Shown piece after piece: positions 7,662 to 15,744 of a stretch of 64,000 nucleotides of DNA. Origin of the DNA: Alkanindiges illinoisensis (lineage in GTDB: Bacteria; Pseudomonadota; Gammaproteobacteria; Pseudomonadales; Moraxellaceae); contig NZ_SNTY01000085.1 of assembly GCF_004377485.1 (NCBI RefSeq), forward strand, positions 1-64,000. The letters are read 5' to 3'. The translations under genes were made by a program, and so were the position numbers. The notes beneath the pieces are model-generated. The model made no database searches. It was not told the origin of the DNA and worked only from the letters and a program-made list of their open reading frames with translations. Position 1 is the stretch's first letter. Every line of letters begins with the position of its first letter.

Positions 7662-9316
7662 GCATTATCTCATCTGCCATATCAGTTGTATCTGGTATAA
7701 AAAACAAATTGGATAGTAGCTATCCTACTGCTATTTATAAACTGGTGGTGAATGGCAAGGATATTGGCGCAATGCTAGCACCACGCTTAATGCGCATGAC
7801 CATTACTGATAATCGTGGTCTGGAATCCGATACCATAGAAGTTGAGCTGTCCGATCATGACGGTCAGCTTGAACTGCCGCCCAAAGGGGCAGAAATTGAA
7901 GTATCGATTGGATGGAGTGACACCGGACTGGTCTATAAAGGCAACTACACCATTGACGAACGCGAGCATAGCGGCGCACCTGATGTCCTCACCTTGCGCG
8001 GCTCATCAGCCGACCTAAAAGCCATCTTTAAACAAAAACGTGAGCGTAGTTTTGACGGCAAAACCATAGCCGATATCGTCACCATCATTGCTGAAGAACA
8101 GGGACTAATTCCCCAGATCAGTGACGAGCTGGCTGATATTGAACTGGCACACATCGATCAAAATGAATCTGATGCCAACCTCATTACCCGCATTGCCGAT
8201 GAATATGACGCCATTGTTACGGTTAAAAATGGCAGCATGCTATTTATGCCTAAAGGTGACGGAAAAAGCCTGACCGGTTTTGAATTTGCCATCCAGCCAA
8301 TCTATCGCAACATGGGCGACAGCCACCGTTATTCTGATTCCAGCGGCAACGATGATGTTACTGGGGTGACCTGTTATTACTACGACAATGACAAAGCAGA
8401 AAAGCAGAAAGTCACGGTAGGACAGTCCAATGAAAACACCAAAGAACTACGTCACATCGAGCGCGATAAAAACAGTGCCACGCACAAAGCACAGGCTGAA
8501 TTTAACCGTATTCAAAGTCGCGCCATGAGCTTCAGCTACAACTTGGCCAAAGGCATGCCTCAGCTATTTCCTGAAATACCCATGCAATTTTTTGGATTAA
8601 AGCCGGAAATTGACGACATTATCTGGCTGGGTACCCGCATCGTTCACACACTGGATGCCGACAATGGCTATACCACCGCGCTTGAGTTAGAAATCAACTT
8701 GCCAGATTCTGACGTCATCAGCCAAATCATTGATGATGCAGACGAACAGGAGTTCACTGGCGTTGTTGCATTTTATAAAATTGGTAAGGGGCAAACTGGC
8801 AAAGTCACCAAAGGCGATCAGACCAAACCAAAACGACTCGCTCGCCTTTTTATCAATGCCTTAACGGCTACCCATGCCGCCGAACGGGAATACAATATCA
8901 TCAAGGGTATTGATGAATCAGAAATTAAATATACAGGCGTTATTGCAAGTTACGAAGAAAGGGGAATCTTAAAAACAGTGACAATAGGCAATCCAGCCAC
9001 ACCTAAAAAGCTCACCTATCCCTATAAGACCCGCGAAACTGCCTTGCGTGGTGCCCAGCGTGAATGGGATGAAATTAGGGGAATTAAGCCCACCAAAACC
9101 ACAAAATCGACCTCTAGCAGCAAAATCCAGTTGTCTACCAGCTATACAGGCATTAATGCTAATTATGAAAGCGGCAAAGACAAACTGACCGTCAAACGGG
9201 GAGATCAGAGCCGGCCTTATACATTGCCAAAACTGTATAAAACCCAGCGTACTGCTGTAACAGCCGTTAACCGAGAATATCAACGGCTACTGGCGTTAAA
9301 AAAAGCTAAAAAATAG
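7658..9316 (+). CDS. D: Late control protein D: tail hub, with three extra C-terminal repeats
   Basis: A 552-aa P2 gpD homologue, the baseplate hub of the tail tip. Residues 1-360 follow the family (MRMTITDNRGLESDTIEVELSD region near the start and IWLGTRIVHTLDADNGYTTA near 330). P2 D is only about 387 aa. The extra C-terminus holds three related repeats of ~55 residues beginning near residues 364, 423 and 492, each starting with YTG- or FTG-V/I and ending with an AxREY/W motif (AAEREYN, AQREWDEI, AVNREYQ). These may decorate the tail tip or bind peptidoglycan. Confidence 0.93.
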   Translation: MSIISSAISVVSGIKNKLDSSYPTAIYKLVVNGKDIGAMLAPRLMRMTITDNRGLESDTIEVELSDHDGQLELPPKGAEIEVSIGWSDTGLVYKGNYTIDEREHSGAPDVLTLRGSSADLKAIFKQKRERSFDGKTIADIVTIIAEEQGLIPQISDELADIELAHIDQNESDANLITRIADEYDAIVTVKNGSMLFMPKGDGKSLTGFEFAIQPIYRNMGDSHRYSDSSGNDDVTGVTCYYYDNDKAEKQKVTVGQSNENTKELRHIERDKNSATHKAQAEFNRIQSRAMSFSYNLAKGMPQLFPEIPMQFFGLKPEIDDIIWLGTRIVHTLDADNGYTTALELEINLPDSDVISQIIDDADEQEFTGVVAFYKIGKGQTGKVTKGDQTKPKRLARLFINALTATHAAEREYNIIKGIDESEIKYTGVIASYEERGILKTVTIGNPATPKKLTYPYKTRETALRGAQREWDEIRGIKPTKTTKSTSSSKIQLSTSYTGINANYESGKDKLTVKRGDQSRPYTLPKLYKTQRTAVTAVNREYQRLLALKKAKK

Positions 9317-9391
9317 TTACTTAAAGCACAAATATTTAACCGAATTTGCTATGATGGACATAAAATAATCAATGGAAGTTTACAGAAAATT

Positions 9392-9655
9392 ATGGCTCAA
9401 CGTAGCAAATTCCAATGTCCACACTGCAAAGAATCAATGACGATTCGTTCAAGCCGGGAAGCGCATCCACTCTTGCGCCAGCTTTGGTTTCAGTGCAGTA
9501 ATTATTTATGTGGGTTTACCTGTGGCGGTAATCTGGAAATCACCCACCAGATTTCACCAAGCGCCTGTCCACGTCCTGGCATCCAGCTTAAAACCCATGA
9601 TGAGATCACGGCCCAGCGGAAGGCCGCGAATGATGAATTGGCCAACTATACTTGA
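9392..9655 (+). CDS. ogr: Ogr/Delta-type late transcription activator
   Basis: An 87-aa zinc-finger protein of the P2 Ogr/P4 Delta family. It has CPHC at residues 9-12 and a second pair in CSNYLCGF near residue 40. Family members bind an inverted TGT/ACA site near -55 of late promoters and contact the RNA polymerase alpha subunit. It lies 75 bp after D, the P2 position. A possible own promoter lies in the gap (TATGAT at 9350-9355). The C-terminal half (ITAQRKAANDELANY) is a predicted helix. Confidence 0.93.
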   Translation: MAQRSKFQCPHCKESMTIRSSREAHPLLRQLWFQCSNYLCGFTCGGNLEITHQISPSACPRPGIQLKTHDEITAQRKAANDELANYT

Positions 9656-9741
9656 ATTTACTGTAGACCAACTATTAGTTACTAAATTTTAGGGGCAATT
9701 AGCTGTTAAAATAATTCTTTAAATTAAAAAGATAATATCGA

Positions 9742-10527
9742 ATGTCTAAAAGATATCTTGTACTTGATAAAAGTTATTTAAGAAGTGTTAGTAAAGCAAA
9801 GGTTGAAGAATTAGAGGAAAAATTTATATTTTTACTACCTTTAGCTGCTGTATATGAAATTATTAAAGATGAAAAGTATAGAGCGCAGCTTTTAGCCAAA
9901 TTTACAGATGAAAATTCTTATGAGATTTTACCTTCACCTAAAAAATTAATTGATTTTGAAGCAGAATTTTTAAAACCTGTAATTAAACCTTCTAAACTTA
10001 TCCAACTTACAGATAAATCCAATCATAAATCTTTTATCAATAAAGAGTTTAAGCTAACCTCTAAGCAACAAAAAGCCATAGAGGAAGAGATGGATTTTTA
10101 TCAGGATCTTACTACCCAGTTTATTGAAAATGAGCTAAAAGCCGGTTTCGATCTTAAAGAAAATAGACCTGATTTCTTTGCAAAGATCCAAGAGATACCA
10201 GATTGGAATAGAGTATTGATAGATAGTATTAAAGAAGGAAAAAAAATTCCTTTTAAAAATATACCCGAAAGAATTGATGAAAATTGGTATATGTATAGAT
10301 TTCATCAACTGAACCATCATCTGCGAATGGATATCTTAAATCGATATGAAAATATAGATACAATTTTAGAAAGTAAAAAAACAATAATGAAAATCAATCA
10401 TGATTTAATAGATTTACTTTATTTAGTAGAGGGTATACTCGAAGGTGCATTTGCGACAAAAGAAAAAAGACTCATTAATTTTTGGGAGAAATTTGCTCCT
10501 GAAAATGGAATTCTGATTAAAGACTAA
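9742..10527 (+). CDS. PIN-like domain protein, possible defence or toxin nuclease
   Basis: A 261-aa AT-rich gene with no close relative I can name. Four features fit a PIN-type RNase layout: Asp9 after a short strand (YLVLDKSYL), Glu39 after a second strand (FLLPLAAVYEII), Asp221/Asp224 in a C-terminal helix (NHDLIDLLYL) and an acidic residue in ATKEKRL near 241. The middle is long and charged. It is the first gene after ogr, a classic cargo site, and is read away from the tail operon with its own AT-rich leader. The PIN assignment rests on pattern only. Confidence 0.5.
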   Translation: MSKRYLVLDKSYLRSVSKAKVEELEEKFIFLLPLAAVYEIIKDEKYRAQLLAKFTDENSYEILPSPKKLIDFEAEFLKPVIKPSKLIQLTDKSNHKSFINKEFKLTSKQQKAIEEEMDFYQDLTTQFIENELKAGFDLKENRPDFFAKIQEIPDWNRVLIDSIKEGKKIPFKNIPERIDENWYMYRFHQLNHHLRMDILNRYENIDTILESKKTIMKINHDLIDLLYLVEGILEGAFATKEKRLINFWEKFAPENGILIKD

Positions 10528-10544
10528 AACACTTACTTGTATAG

Positions 10545-11282
10545 TTAATCACGCCGCTCATGTCTTAGATCTAAGGTAAAATGCCTCATATGATAAGGAA
10601 GTCCTGAACTGGGATGTTTATGGGAGCTATTAAAACGATTTCTTCTCAAACTTTTTTGATCAGAATACTTTTTTCTAGCCCAATCAGTAACATCACATAT
10701 TGCACACGACACTGATAAGTCATCAATTGAATTAGAAACTTTTGGTGTCTTAATTTCTAAAAGCATTTCTGCCCAACTGCTTAAAATATCATTTGTTGCA
10801 AGCTGAGTATCTACGACATAAATAATGATACCACCACAGCATTCATCATCATCCCCTGTAGAGTAAGCATTATTTAATTGTTTAAACCCACCATCAATAT
10901 CACTGGCACCACCCCAAATTTTAGATTCACCAAACCAGATATAAGGATAGCCTTCTAACTCTACATATATATCGACATGACCATTGCTGAATTTATCATG
11001 CGAGGCTTCATACTCCTTACTTTCTAATGATCTGACAATCTGCATGTTGATATCATCTTCAAATATTTTAAATAAATCATTTTTATTCTTATCAACTGAT
11101 TTGCTTGCATCAAAAGTAGCTTGATATTTTCGCAAATGAGCAGCACGATCTTTAGCAAGCCTTTTTAAAATGTCTTCAATGTCCTCATACAGGGTTTCAA
11201 TAAACATATCATAAGACGTAGGATGTAAACGACTCATTAATCTTAATAATTTAGGATTATTATAATTAGGATTACTAAGCAT
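10545..11282 (-). CDS. Predicted PD-(D/E)XK nuclease, last gene of a three-gene operon
   Basis: A 245-aa protein with a nuclease-like core: Asp104 in GHVDIYVE, Glu119 and Lys121 in FGESKIWGG, and a following FKQLNNAY with Gln135 and Tyr140, matching the D-(x14)-ExK-Q order of PD-(D/E)XK enzymes. The N-terminal ~70 residues are helical and charged; the C-terminus is His/Arg-rich. It is translated last in the leftward operon and its start overlaps the preceding gene by eight bases. It is much more AT-rich than the tail genes. An effector that cuts DNA or RNA in a defence system is plausible. Confidence 0.6.
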   Translation of the reverse strand: MLSNPNYNNPKLLRLMSRLHPTSYDMFIETLYEDIEDILKRLAKDRAAHLRKYQATFDASKSVDKNKNDLFKIFEDDINMQIVRSLESKEYEASHDKFSNGHVDIYVELEGYPYIWFGESKIWGGASDIDGGFKQLNNAYSTGDDDECCGGIIIYVVDTQLATNDILSSWAEMLLEIKTPKVSNSIDDLSVSCAICDVTDWARKKYSDQKSLRRNRFNSSHKHPSSGLPYHMRHFTLDLRHERRD

Positions 11283-11712
11283 TTACAGCTCTTATAAATG
11301 ATGTAGAAGGACTAAAATAGGGAAGTACTTGCTCGGAAAATTCTTCTAATGTAAGTGACTGGCCAGTAAAGGGATTAAAAAAATCTCTTTCACTAATAGC
11401 TTCAATAATTTCCTGTTCATCAGGTACACGCTCATAGCGTCCTAATTTAGGATTTAAAGCCTCATGCTTTTGTTCTAAAATCTGTAAACGCCGTATTAAG
11501 AAAAAAACTGCTTCATAGAAATCATCTTCATCAACACTCTCACGATTACTTACGGTTTGATATAAATCTTGAAAAGTTAAATGACTCTTTGATTCAGGAA
11601 CTTTAGAAATATAAATAGTAATATCTACACAAATATGAGCCATATCAGGGTTGATATCGCTCAATTGTGTTTTGATATTATCTAAAAGTGCCTCAATATA
11701 TTTATGAGCCAA
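11275..11712 (-). CDS. Small helical middle component of the three-gene operon
   Basis: A 145-aa acidic, mostly helical protein I do not recognise. It contains DEDDFYEAVFFLIRRLQILE, which could be a winged-helix or protein-interaction segment, then LGRYERVPDEQEIIEAI. No catalytic motif, membrane segment or cysteine cluster is visible. It starts 12 bases after the 371-aa gene and overlaps the nuclease gene by eight bases, so its product is probably made with both and may link sensor and effector. Confidence 0.6.
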   Translation of the reverse strand: MAHKYIEALLDNIKTQLSDINPDMAHICVDITIYISKVPESKSHLTFQDLYQTVSNRESVDEDDFYEAVFFLIRRLQILEQKHEALNPKLGRYERVPDEQEIIEAISERDFFNPFTGQSLTLEEFSEQVLPYFSPSTSFIRAVNA

Positions 11713-11724
11713 TTGATTTCACCA

Positions 11725-12840
11725 TTAGGTTAGTAATCTCTGAAGTGAAAAATTTAAATCATCATAAGAGCGCGTACCATAAAGATAAGCTTCATATAGA
11801 TGCGCTCCATTCCTACTATTAATTGCAACATAAGAACTTTGCAGAGAAATTTCTATATGATTATCTCCATAAAATCTTTTACTAATTTTATAGAGTGTAA
11901 TGTTTGCGTCTAGTTCAATGCCTTTAACGGTTTTAAGGCGTAATCCTCTAACACCAGCATCATGATAAGTGGTTCGACATAAATCTTTTGCTTCACCTCT
12001 TAGCTTTTCATGGTGTGCAGTACCATCTGGCGTTGTAAAGTTAAATTCAGTCACTCCACTAGTACAAGAATCAGGCTGGATTTTATTTAAAGCAACTTGC
12101 TCGTCATAAAACTTCTGTATGCAGGGAAATAAATCTAAAGGTTGAGAGAAGAAATCGTATTGAGTAATTATACCACTACCCAAAGTTTTCTTAATGAACT
12201 GATTGAAGTTATTCTGGATTAAATTTAACTCATTGCGACGAATTACGACGGCCAAATCAATCATAAAGATAAGCATATTTTTAGTTAAATCAATAATTAC
12301 ACTATCATAACAAGTTAAATTAACCTTTTTTATTCCATAAAGTTCTTGATAATCAGTTGTGATATCTTCTTTTAAATCATCTAAATTTAATGTTTCTCGT
12401 ATGCGTAATTCTCTTACTTGAGCAAATTGATACATTACGATATTATTATCATCCAAATTGATAATTTTAGATGGCTGATAAGTTTTATCAATATCGATAG
12501 TATTATTAAGATTAGCAGTAAAATATGATTGAAGTGATAAATTAATATCATTGATATTAGAAACATCTTTATAAATTGTTATTAATTTATCATCGAATAA
12601 AATATGCGAAGTCACTAAAGCTTCAATTTTATCTTTTAATTCTTGTACTTTACTTATATCGTATATACCGTTTAACTTTGCTTTAAGGCCATCCCAGTTT
12701 CTTGCTGACCAGCCGCGATTCATTGAACGATATACATACTGTACTTCTGCAAAGCTCATTTCACGTTCATTAGCGATATCAACTAATTCGGAAATTTCTT
12801 GTCTTAAAGTGGTGAGGGGATCTATAGGAAGTTGAGTCAT
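11725..12840 (-). CDS. Large first component of the three-gene operon, unknown function
   Basis: A 371-aa protein without a recognisable family. The first ~90 residues are helical (TLRQEISELVDIANEREMSF and a WSARNWDGLKAKL motif). The centre contains a hydrophobic VIIDLTKNMLIFMIDLAVVI stretch that is probably a buried beta/alpha element rather than a membrane helix. The C-terminal third is beta-rich and ends in RSYDDLNFSLQRLLT. As the first gene of an operon ending in a nuclease it may be the sensor. A 40-bp element, also found before the next leftward gene, lies 22 bp before its ATG. Confidence 0.6.
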   Translation of the reverse strand: MTQLPIDPLTTLRQEISELVDIANEREMSFAEVQYVYRSMNRGWSARNWDGLKAKLNGIYDISKVQELKDKIEALVTSHILFDDKLITIYKDVSNINDINLSLQSYFTANLNNTIDIDKTYQPSKIINLDDNNIVMYQFAQVRELRIRETLNLDDLKEDITTDYQELYGIKKVNLTCYDSVIIDLTKNMLIFMIDLAVVIRRNELNLIQNNFNQFIKKTLGSGIITQYDFFSQPLDLFPCIQKFYDEQVALNKIQPDSCTSGVTEFNFTTPDGTAHHEKLRGEAKDLCRTTYHDAGVRGLRLKTVKGIELDANITLYKISKRFYGDNHIEISLQSSYVAINSRNGAHLYEAYLYGTRSYDDLNFSLQRLLT

Positions 12841-12862
12841 TTTGGAGTGTTTCTTGAAATAT

Positions 12863-12902
12863 CTTATTCAGATATTGACATAGCAGCACACTATGACACA
12901 AG
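12863..12902 (-). promoter_or_regulatory. 40-bp upstream element, copy 1 (before three-gene operon)
   Basis: Matches 13703-13742 at 36 of 40 positions. It contains TTGACATA and CACTATGACA on the plus strand, and TGACATAG/CTATGACA form an imperfect inverted repeat around seven bases. On the minus strand it ends 22 bp before the start of the 371-aa gene. It is probably a shared promoter or operator. Confidence 0.6.
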
Positions 12903-12911
12903 CAGGATTTA

Positions 12912-13679
12912 TCAGTCCCCGCAAATACTCTCACACGGTATTCCATCACCATCCCGATCTAATCGATCATTCCCACATTTCAATGCCTGCCTTGCCTGTT
13001 GGCAACTGGTCATTGCACCGCAAGTTCTAGGATAAGACCTACACTTAATTTCTGATGTTTTTGGCACCAGAGTTTTACCCGAAGTAGATTTTGCAGAAAG
13101 TGTAGACGAATGTTTAGCTATCGCATTTGAAACCATAGAGGCTTCTTTGTAACTTGAAGTAGGGAATTTATCTTCCTTATCGGAGAAAGGATTATCTACA
13201 GCGTTTAATATTTCTTGGCTATCATTAGGGACTACACGCTCAAATTCTCGTTTATACTGGTCAGCTTGCTTTGCCGTTAAATCTTTATCCAAAACCATTA
13301 GAAACAAGCCCTGCTTATAAAGATAAAAGCTTGGCTTGCCTAAAAGGAGTAGATTATTGTTGAGTGAATTAAACCGTGCCTCTAAGTCAGGTTTATTTCT
13401 GAATCCTTCAATAGTTCCACCTTTTAAAGCGGTTGGATCATATAGCGTTTTTGGATCTGAATAATCTTTTAAATCAATTCTGGCATCTTGCCAAACGACT
13501 TTTGATATGTACTGATTAGGACGACCAAATAAGTTATAAGGATCATAGTCAGCAGTAAAAATATGAATTGAACCGTGACTTTCAGTATCTAACTTCATAT
13601 TCACAAGTACATCAGATGCTTCCATTGCATAGCTAATAGCATTAATTAACAAACTAAAAATTAAAAGGAAATATTTCAT
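12912..13679 (-). CDS. Secreted protein with C-terminal Excalibur calcium-binding domain
   Basis: A 255-aa protein with a signal peptide (MKYFLLIFSLLINAISYAMEA) and therefore exported. The C-terminal ~42 residues form an Excalibur-type domain with two disulphide-capable cysteine pairs and the calcium loop DRDGDGIPCE at ~241-250. Excalibur domains are common on extracellular nucleases and surface proteins. The middle (residues ~25-200) is unrecognised. The gene is leftward, lies directly upstream of the three-gene operon and shares its 40-bp upstream element, but may belong functionally elsewhere, for example as a lysogenic conversion factor. Confidence 0.72.
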   Translation of the reverse strand: MKYFLLIFSLLINAISYAMEASDVLVNMKLDTESHGSIHIFTADYDPYNLFGRPNQYISKVVWQDARIDLKDYSDPKTLYDPTALKGGTIEGFRNKPDLEARFNSLNNNLLLLGKPSFYLYKQGLFLMVLDKDLTAKQADQYKREFERVVPNDSQEILNAVDNPFSDKEDKFPTSSYKEASMVSNAIAKHSSTLSAKSTSGKTLVPKTSEIKCRSYPRTCGAMTSCQQARQALKCGNDRLDRDGDGIPCESICGD

Positions 13680-13702
13680 TTATTGGAATATATAAAAAAT
13701 AC

Positions 13703-13742
13703 CTTATTCAAATCTTGACATAACGGCACACTATGACACAAG
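13703..13742 (-). promoter_or_regulatory. 40-bp upstream element, copy 2 (before Excalibur gene)
   Basis: Second copy of the element at 12863-12902, four mismatches, offset by exactly 840 bp. It ends 23 bp before the ATG of the Excalibur gene, the same geometry as copy 1. The identical placement argues for function rather than chance duplication. Confidence 0.6.
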
Positions 13743-13809
13743 ATATATTTGCACTGAAAAGCACAGTGCCAGGCGTAGGAACCTGTTTTTTATACAAAGG
13801 CGCACAAAA

Positions 13810-13833
13810 AGTCGCTCATGCGGCTATTTTTTT
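13810..13833 (+). terminator. Short hairpin terminator in the leader
   Basis: AGTCGC (13810-13815) pairs with GCGGCT (13820-13825) with one G-U pair around TCAT, followed by ATTTTTTT. It would stop rightward transcripts before the Rha operon, or act as an attenuator of it. Confidence 0.65.
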
Positions 13834-13991
13834 GCGTAAAATCTGGCGTTGCCTTGTTATGGCAGGCTGGATAGGGCAGTCGTAAGACTGGCCGCGTCCT
13901 TTGTAGCGGTATTCCTACCCCTGTTCAGTCTGCCACCCTTGCCGTAGGAAGCGAAGGTGTCAGGTTCTAAACTTGATACAAAGGAAATGCC

Positions 13992-14126
13992 ATGAATAAC
14001 CGTCAGGCTCAAGCACGCCCAAATTTCGATACTCTCTGCTATAACCGCCTCACCTCTCCAAATTTTGCCCAGCCGCAAAACCGCCTTGTCAAACTGATTG
14101 CAAAAATCAAGGCAGGTGCCAAATGA
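13992..14126 (+). CDS. 44-aa small protein coupled to the Rha gene
   Basis: A short ORF starting at ATG 13992, seven bases after AAAGGA, and ending in an ATGA overlap with the next start at 14123. The product is basic, with a NRLVKLIAKIKAGAK C-terminus that could form an amphipathic helix. The good ribosome site and coupling make it likely to be translated. Function is unknown; it may be a regulatory leader peptide or a small phage protein of its own. Confidence 0.55.
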   Translation: MNNRQAQARPNFDTLCYNRLTSPNFAQPQNRLVKLIAKIKAGAK

Positions 14127-14950
14127 ATACTCCTATTGAACTAAACCAAGCTGTATTTATTGATAAGCAGGAAATCAAAACCGATAGCCTTAAAGTGGCT
14201 GAAGCATTTGGTAAGCTGCATAAAAATGTCATTCGTGATATTGAAAGCCTGAATTGTTCATCAGAATTTAACCAGCTCAATTTTGAGCGCGTTGATTATG
14301 TAGACGGCAAAGGCGAAAAGCGCCCCATGTACGAAATGACCAAGGATGGTTTTATATTTCTGGTCATGGGCTTTACCGGTGCCAAGGCCGCCCAGATCAA
14401 GGAAGCCTATATCAAGGTATTCAACCAAATGGCAGAACGGCTGCAACAGCAGCTAACCGTTACGCCATTTATTCAGGTGGGTTCACTGGTTCAACTGCGT
14501 TCCGGTAGCCCGGATTTTACCGTACAGCACATTGATGGGCAGCTGGCAACCGTCATATGGTTTGGCCGGGGCAAACTGCAAAAGGAAATCCTGCCATTAA
14601 GCTGTCTGGTACTGTCGGAAGCCGGGTTTGCGGGTTTAACCCATAACCAGCAGCTTGAAACCTTCTGGACAGCGGTCATGGCCTATGGCATTCATCACCT
14701 GAATCACTCCAACCGCGCCGATCAGATTGCCCTCAATATCACACAGGTAACAGACACCCTGCCACAGACAGGCAAGCATCAGGACTTGCTCCAGCTTTTG
14801 CCGCATAGCAAACCACCATATCCACAGTATCTGGAGCGTAATATCGTGGTGGCCAGTCGCTTAGAGCGTAAATCCTGCCGTTGCTGGATATTCAGAAGCA
14901 CCACACCGTTGCTGGATGTTAGCGGTCAACATAAGGTAGTCGCGCCATGA
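14123..14950 (+). CDS. Rha-family regulator fused to a DUF2158-like and a replication C-terminal segment
   Basis: A 275-aa protein in three parts. Residues ~15-110 are a Rha domain (VAEAFGKLHKNVIRDIES, then YEMTKDGFIFLVMGFTGAKA); Rha proteins regulate or interfere with phage growth in P22 and others. Residues ~117-165 match a DUF2158-like fold (GSLVQLRSGSPDFTVQHI). The C-terminal ~50 residues (VASRLERKSCRCWIF) resemble the end of the phage's own primase-helicase. The stop overlaps the next start (ATGA). The fusion suggests a regulator tied to replication. Confidence 0.75.
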   Translation: MNTPIELNQAVFIDKQEIKTDSLKVAEAFGKLHKNVIRDIESLNCSSEFNQLNFERVDYVDGKGEKRPMYEMTKDGFIFLVMGFTGAKAAQIKEAYIKVFNQMAERLQQQLTVTPFIQVGSLVQLRSGSPDFTVQHIDGQLATVIWFGRGKLQKEILPLSCLVLSEAGFAGLTHNQQLETFWTAVMAYGIHHLNHSNRADQIALNITQVTDTLPQTGKHQDLLQLLPHSKPPYPQYLERNIVVASRLERKSCRCWIFRSTTPLLDVSGQHKVVAP

Positions 14951-15543
14951 ACGATATAATCCAGTATATCCCCATTGCCGATCGTGTCATGGCTACCCGC
15001 AAGAAAAGCCGCAAAGTGCTTAAACAACTGTTTGCTGCTATAGATTACCTGGTGCAGCATGGCCACCAAATTAACCACACGAACCAGCATGGTTTTTTGG
15101 TAATTTCCTATGAACAGGTTAGGGCCTTATTACAGCAGGCAGGGCAAAAACCATTGCCGCCAGTGGATCAAATTACCGCGTCACTATTTGACGCAAAATA
15201 TCCGGTTTTTCATGCCACAGGCATTATAAAAAGCTCAATATGGCATAATGAAGCTGTGGCAGGCTGGCGCTTTCAGCTAAACCGAATTGCAGACAGTGCT
15301 GCCAAAAACCAAACAATATCAACTGACAACAGGAGAACTATGCAAATCGATCAAGAGCGTGCGCAAGCACAAGACACGGACGTTTTATTGGATATGGCAC
15401 TGGGTAACATCCGCATCTGGCGTAGCTCGTTAGAGAGCGCAACCAGTAACCCACAGGTCACTTATAACTTAAATGACCTGGTGTACAAGCTGCTGGACAT
15501 CGAGCAAAAATTAGAAAAGGTTCAGCGCACACTGGATAGTTGA
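14947..15543 (+). CDS. Hypothetical replication-associated protein
   Basis: A 198-aa protein translated from an overlap with the Rha gene and ending just before a strong terminator. Residues ~10-115 contain helices and the segment FHATGIIKSSIWHNEAVAGW, similar in pattern to the C-terminal segments of the Rha-fusion and primase-helicase. The last ~70 residues are a coiled-coil-like helix (YKLLDIEQKLEKVQRTLD). No enzyme motif is visible. A DNA-binding or replisome accessory role is possible. Confidence 0.6.
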   Translation: MNDIIQYIPIADRVMATRKKSRKVLKQLFAAIDYLVQHGHQINHTNQHGFLVISYEQVRALLQQAGQKPLPPVDQITASLFDAKYPVFHATGIIKSSIWHNEAVAGWRFQLNRIADSAAKNQTISTDNRRTMQIDQERAQAQDTDVLLDMALGNIRIWRSSLESATSNPQVTYNLNDLVYKLLDIEQKLEKVQRTLDS

Positions 15544-15561
15544 ACTTAAGTAATATTCTTA

Positions 15562-15593
15562 CCAGCAACTGATTTTCAGTTGCTGGTTTTTTT
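15562..15593 (+). terminator. Perfect 10-bp terminator after the Rha operon
   Basis: CCAGCAACTG (15562-15571) pairs perfectly with CAGTTGCTGG (15577-15586) around five bases and is followed by seven T residues. It ends the operon 13992-15543. Confidence 0.93.
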
Positions 15594-15705
15594 ATTTGAT
15601 AACCCAGATTAAAAGACCAATTGAACTAACCAATCCTGCCAATGCAAAAATAATTAGAGCAATTGCTTGTAATAAACCAACACGATTTGCACCTTGTGGG
15701 GTCAT
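15592..15705 (-). CDS. 37-aa single-pass membrane protein
   Basis: A short leftward ORF starting at ATG 15705 and ending at 15592. After a short polar N-terminus (MTPQGANRVG) the rest is one hydrophobic segment (LLQAIALIIFALAGLVSSIG and onward) ending in a lysine. AAGGG lies about 11 bases upstream. It could be a small phage membrane peptide such as a superinfection or holin-like factor. The evidence is only the hydrophobic pattern and its isolated position. Confidence 0.4.
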   Translation of the reverse strand: MTPQGANRVGLLQAIALIIFALAGLVSSIGLLIWVIK

Positions 15706-15744
15706 TTTGCCGTCTACCCTTAATTGTGAATTTGAGGTATGATT

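Larger units (their letters stand above)
13680..13991 (+). other. Leader region of the Rha operon, no long gene
   Basis: The 312 bp hold the 40-bp element, a terminator at 13810-13833 and about 150 bp of GC-richer DNA (13845-13970). That part resembles leaders seen upstream of small P4-type regulatory genes, but I can support no ORF in it. An AAAGGA at 13979-13984 serves the 44-aa gene that follows. Confidence 0.45.

Noticed and set aside
12863-13742. Two 40-bp direct repeats flanking a gene as ends of a transposon
   Set aside because: They are direct, not inverted, there is no transposase, and each lies at a fixed distance from a start codon, which fits regulation better.
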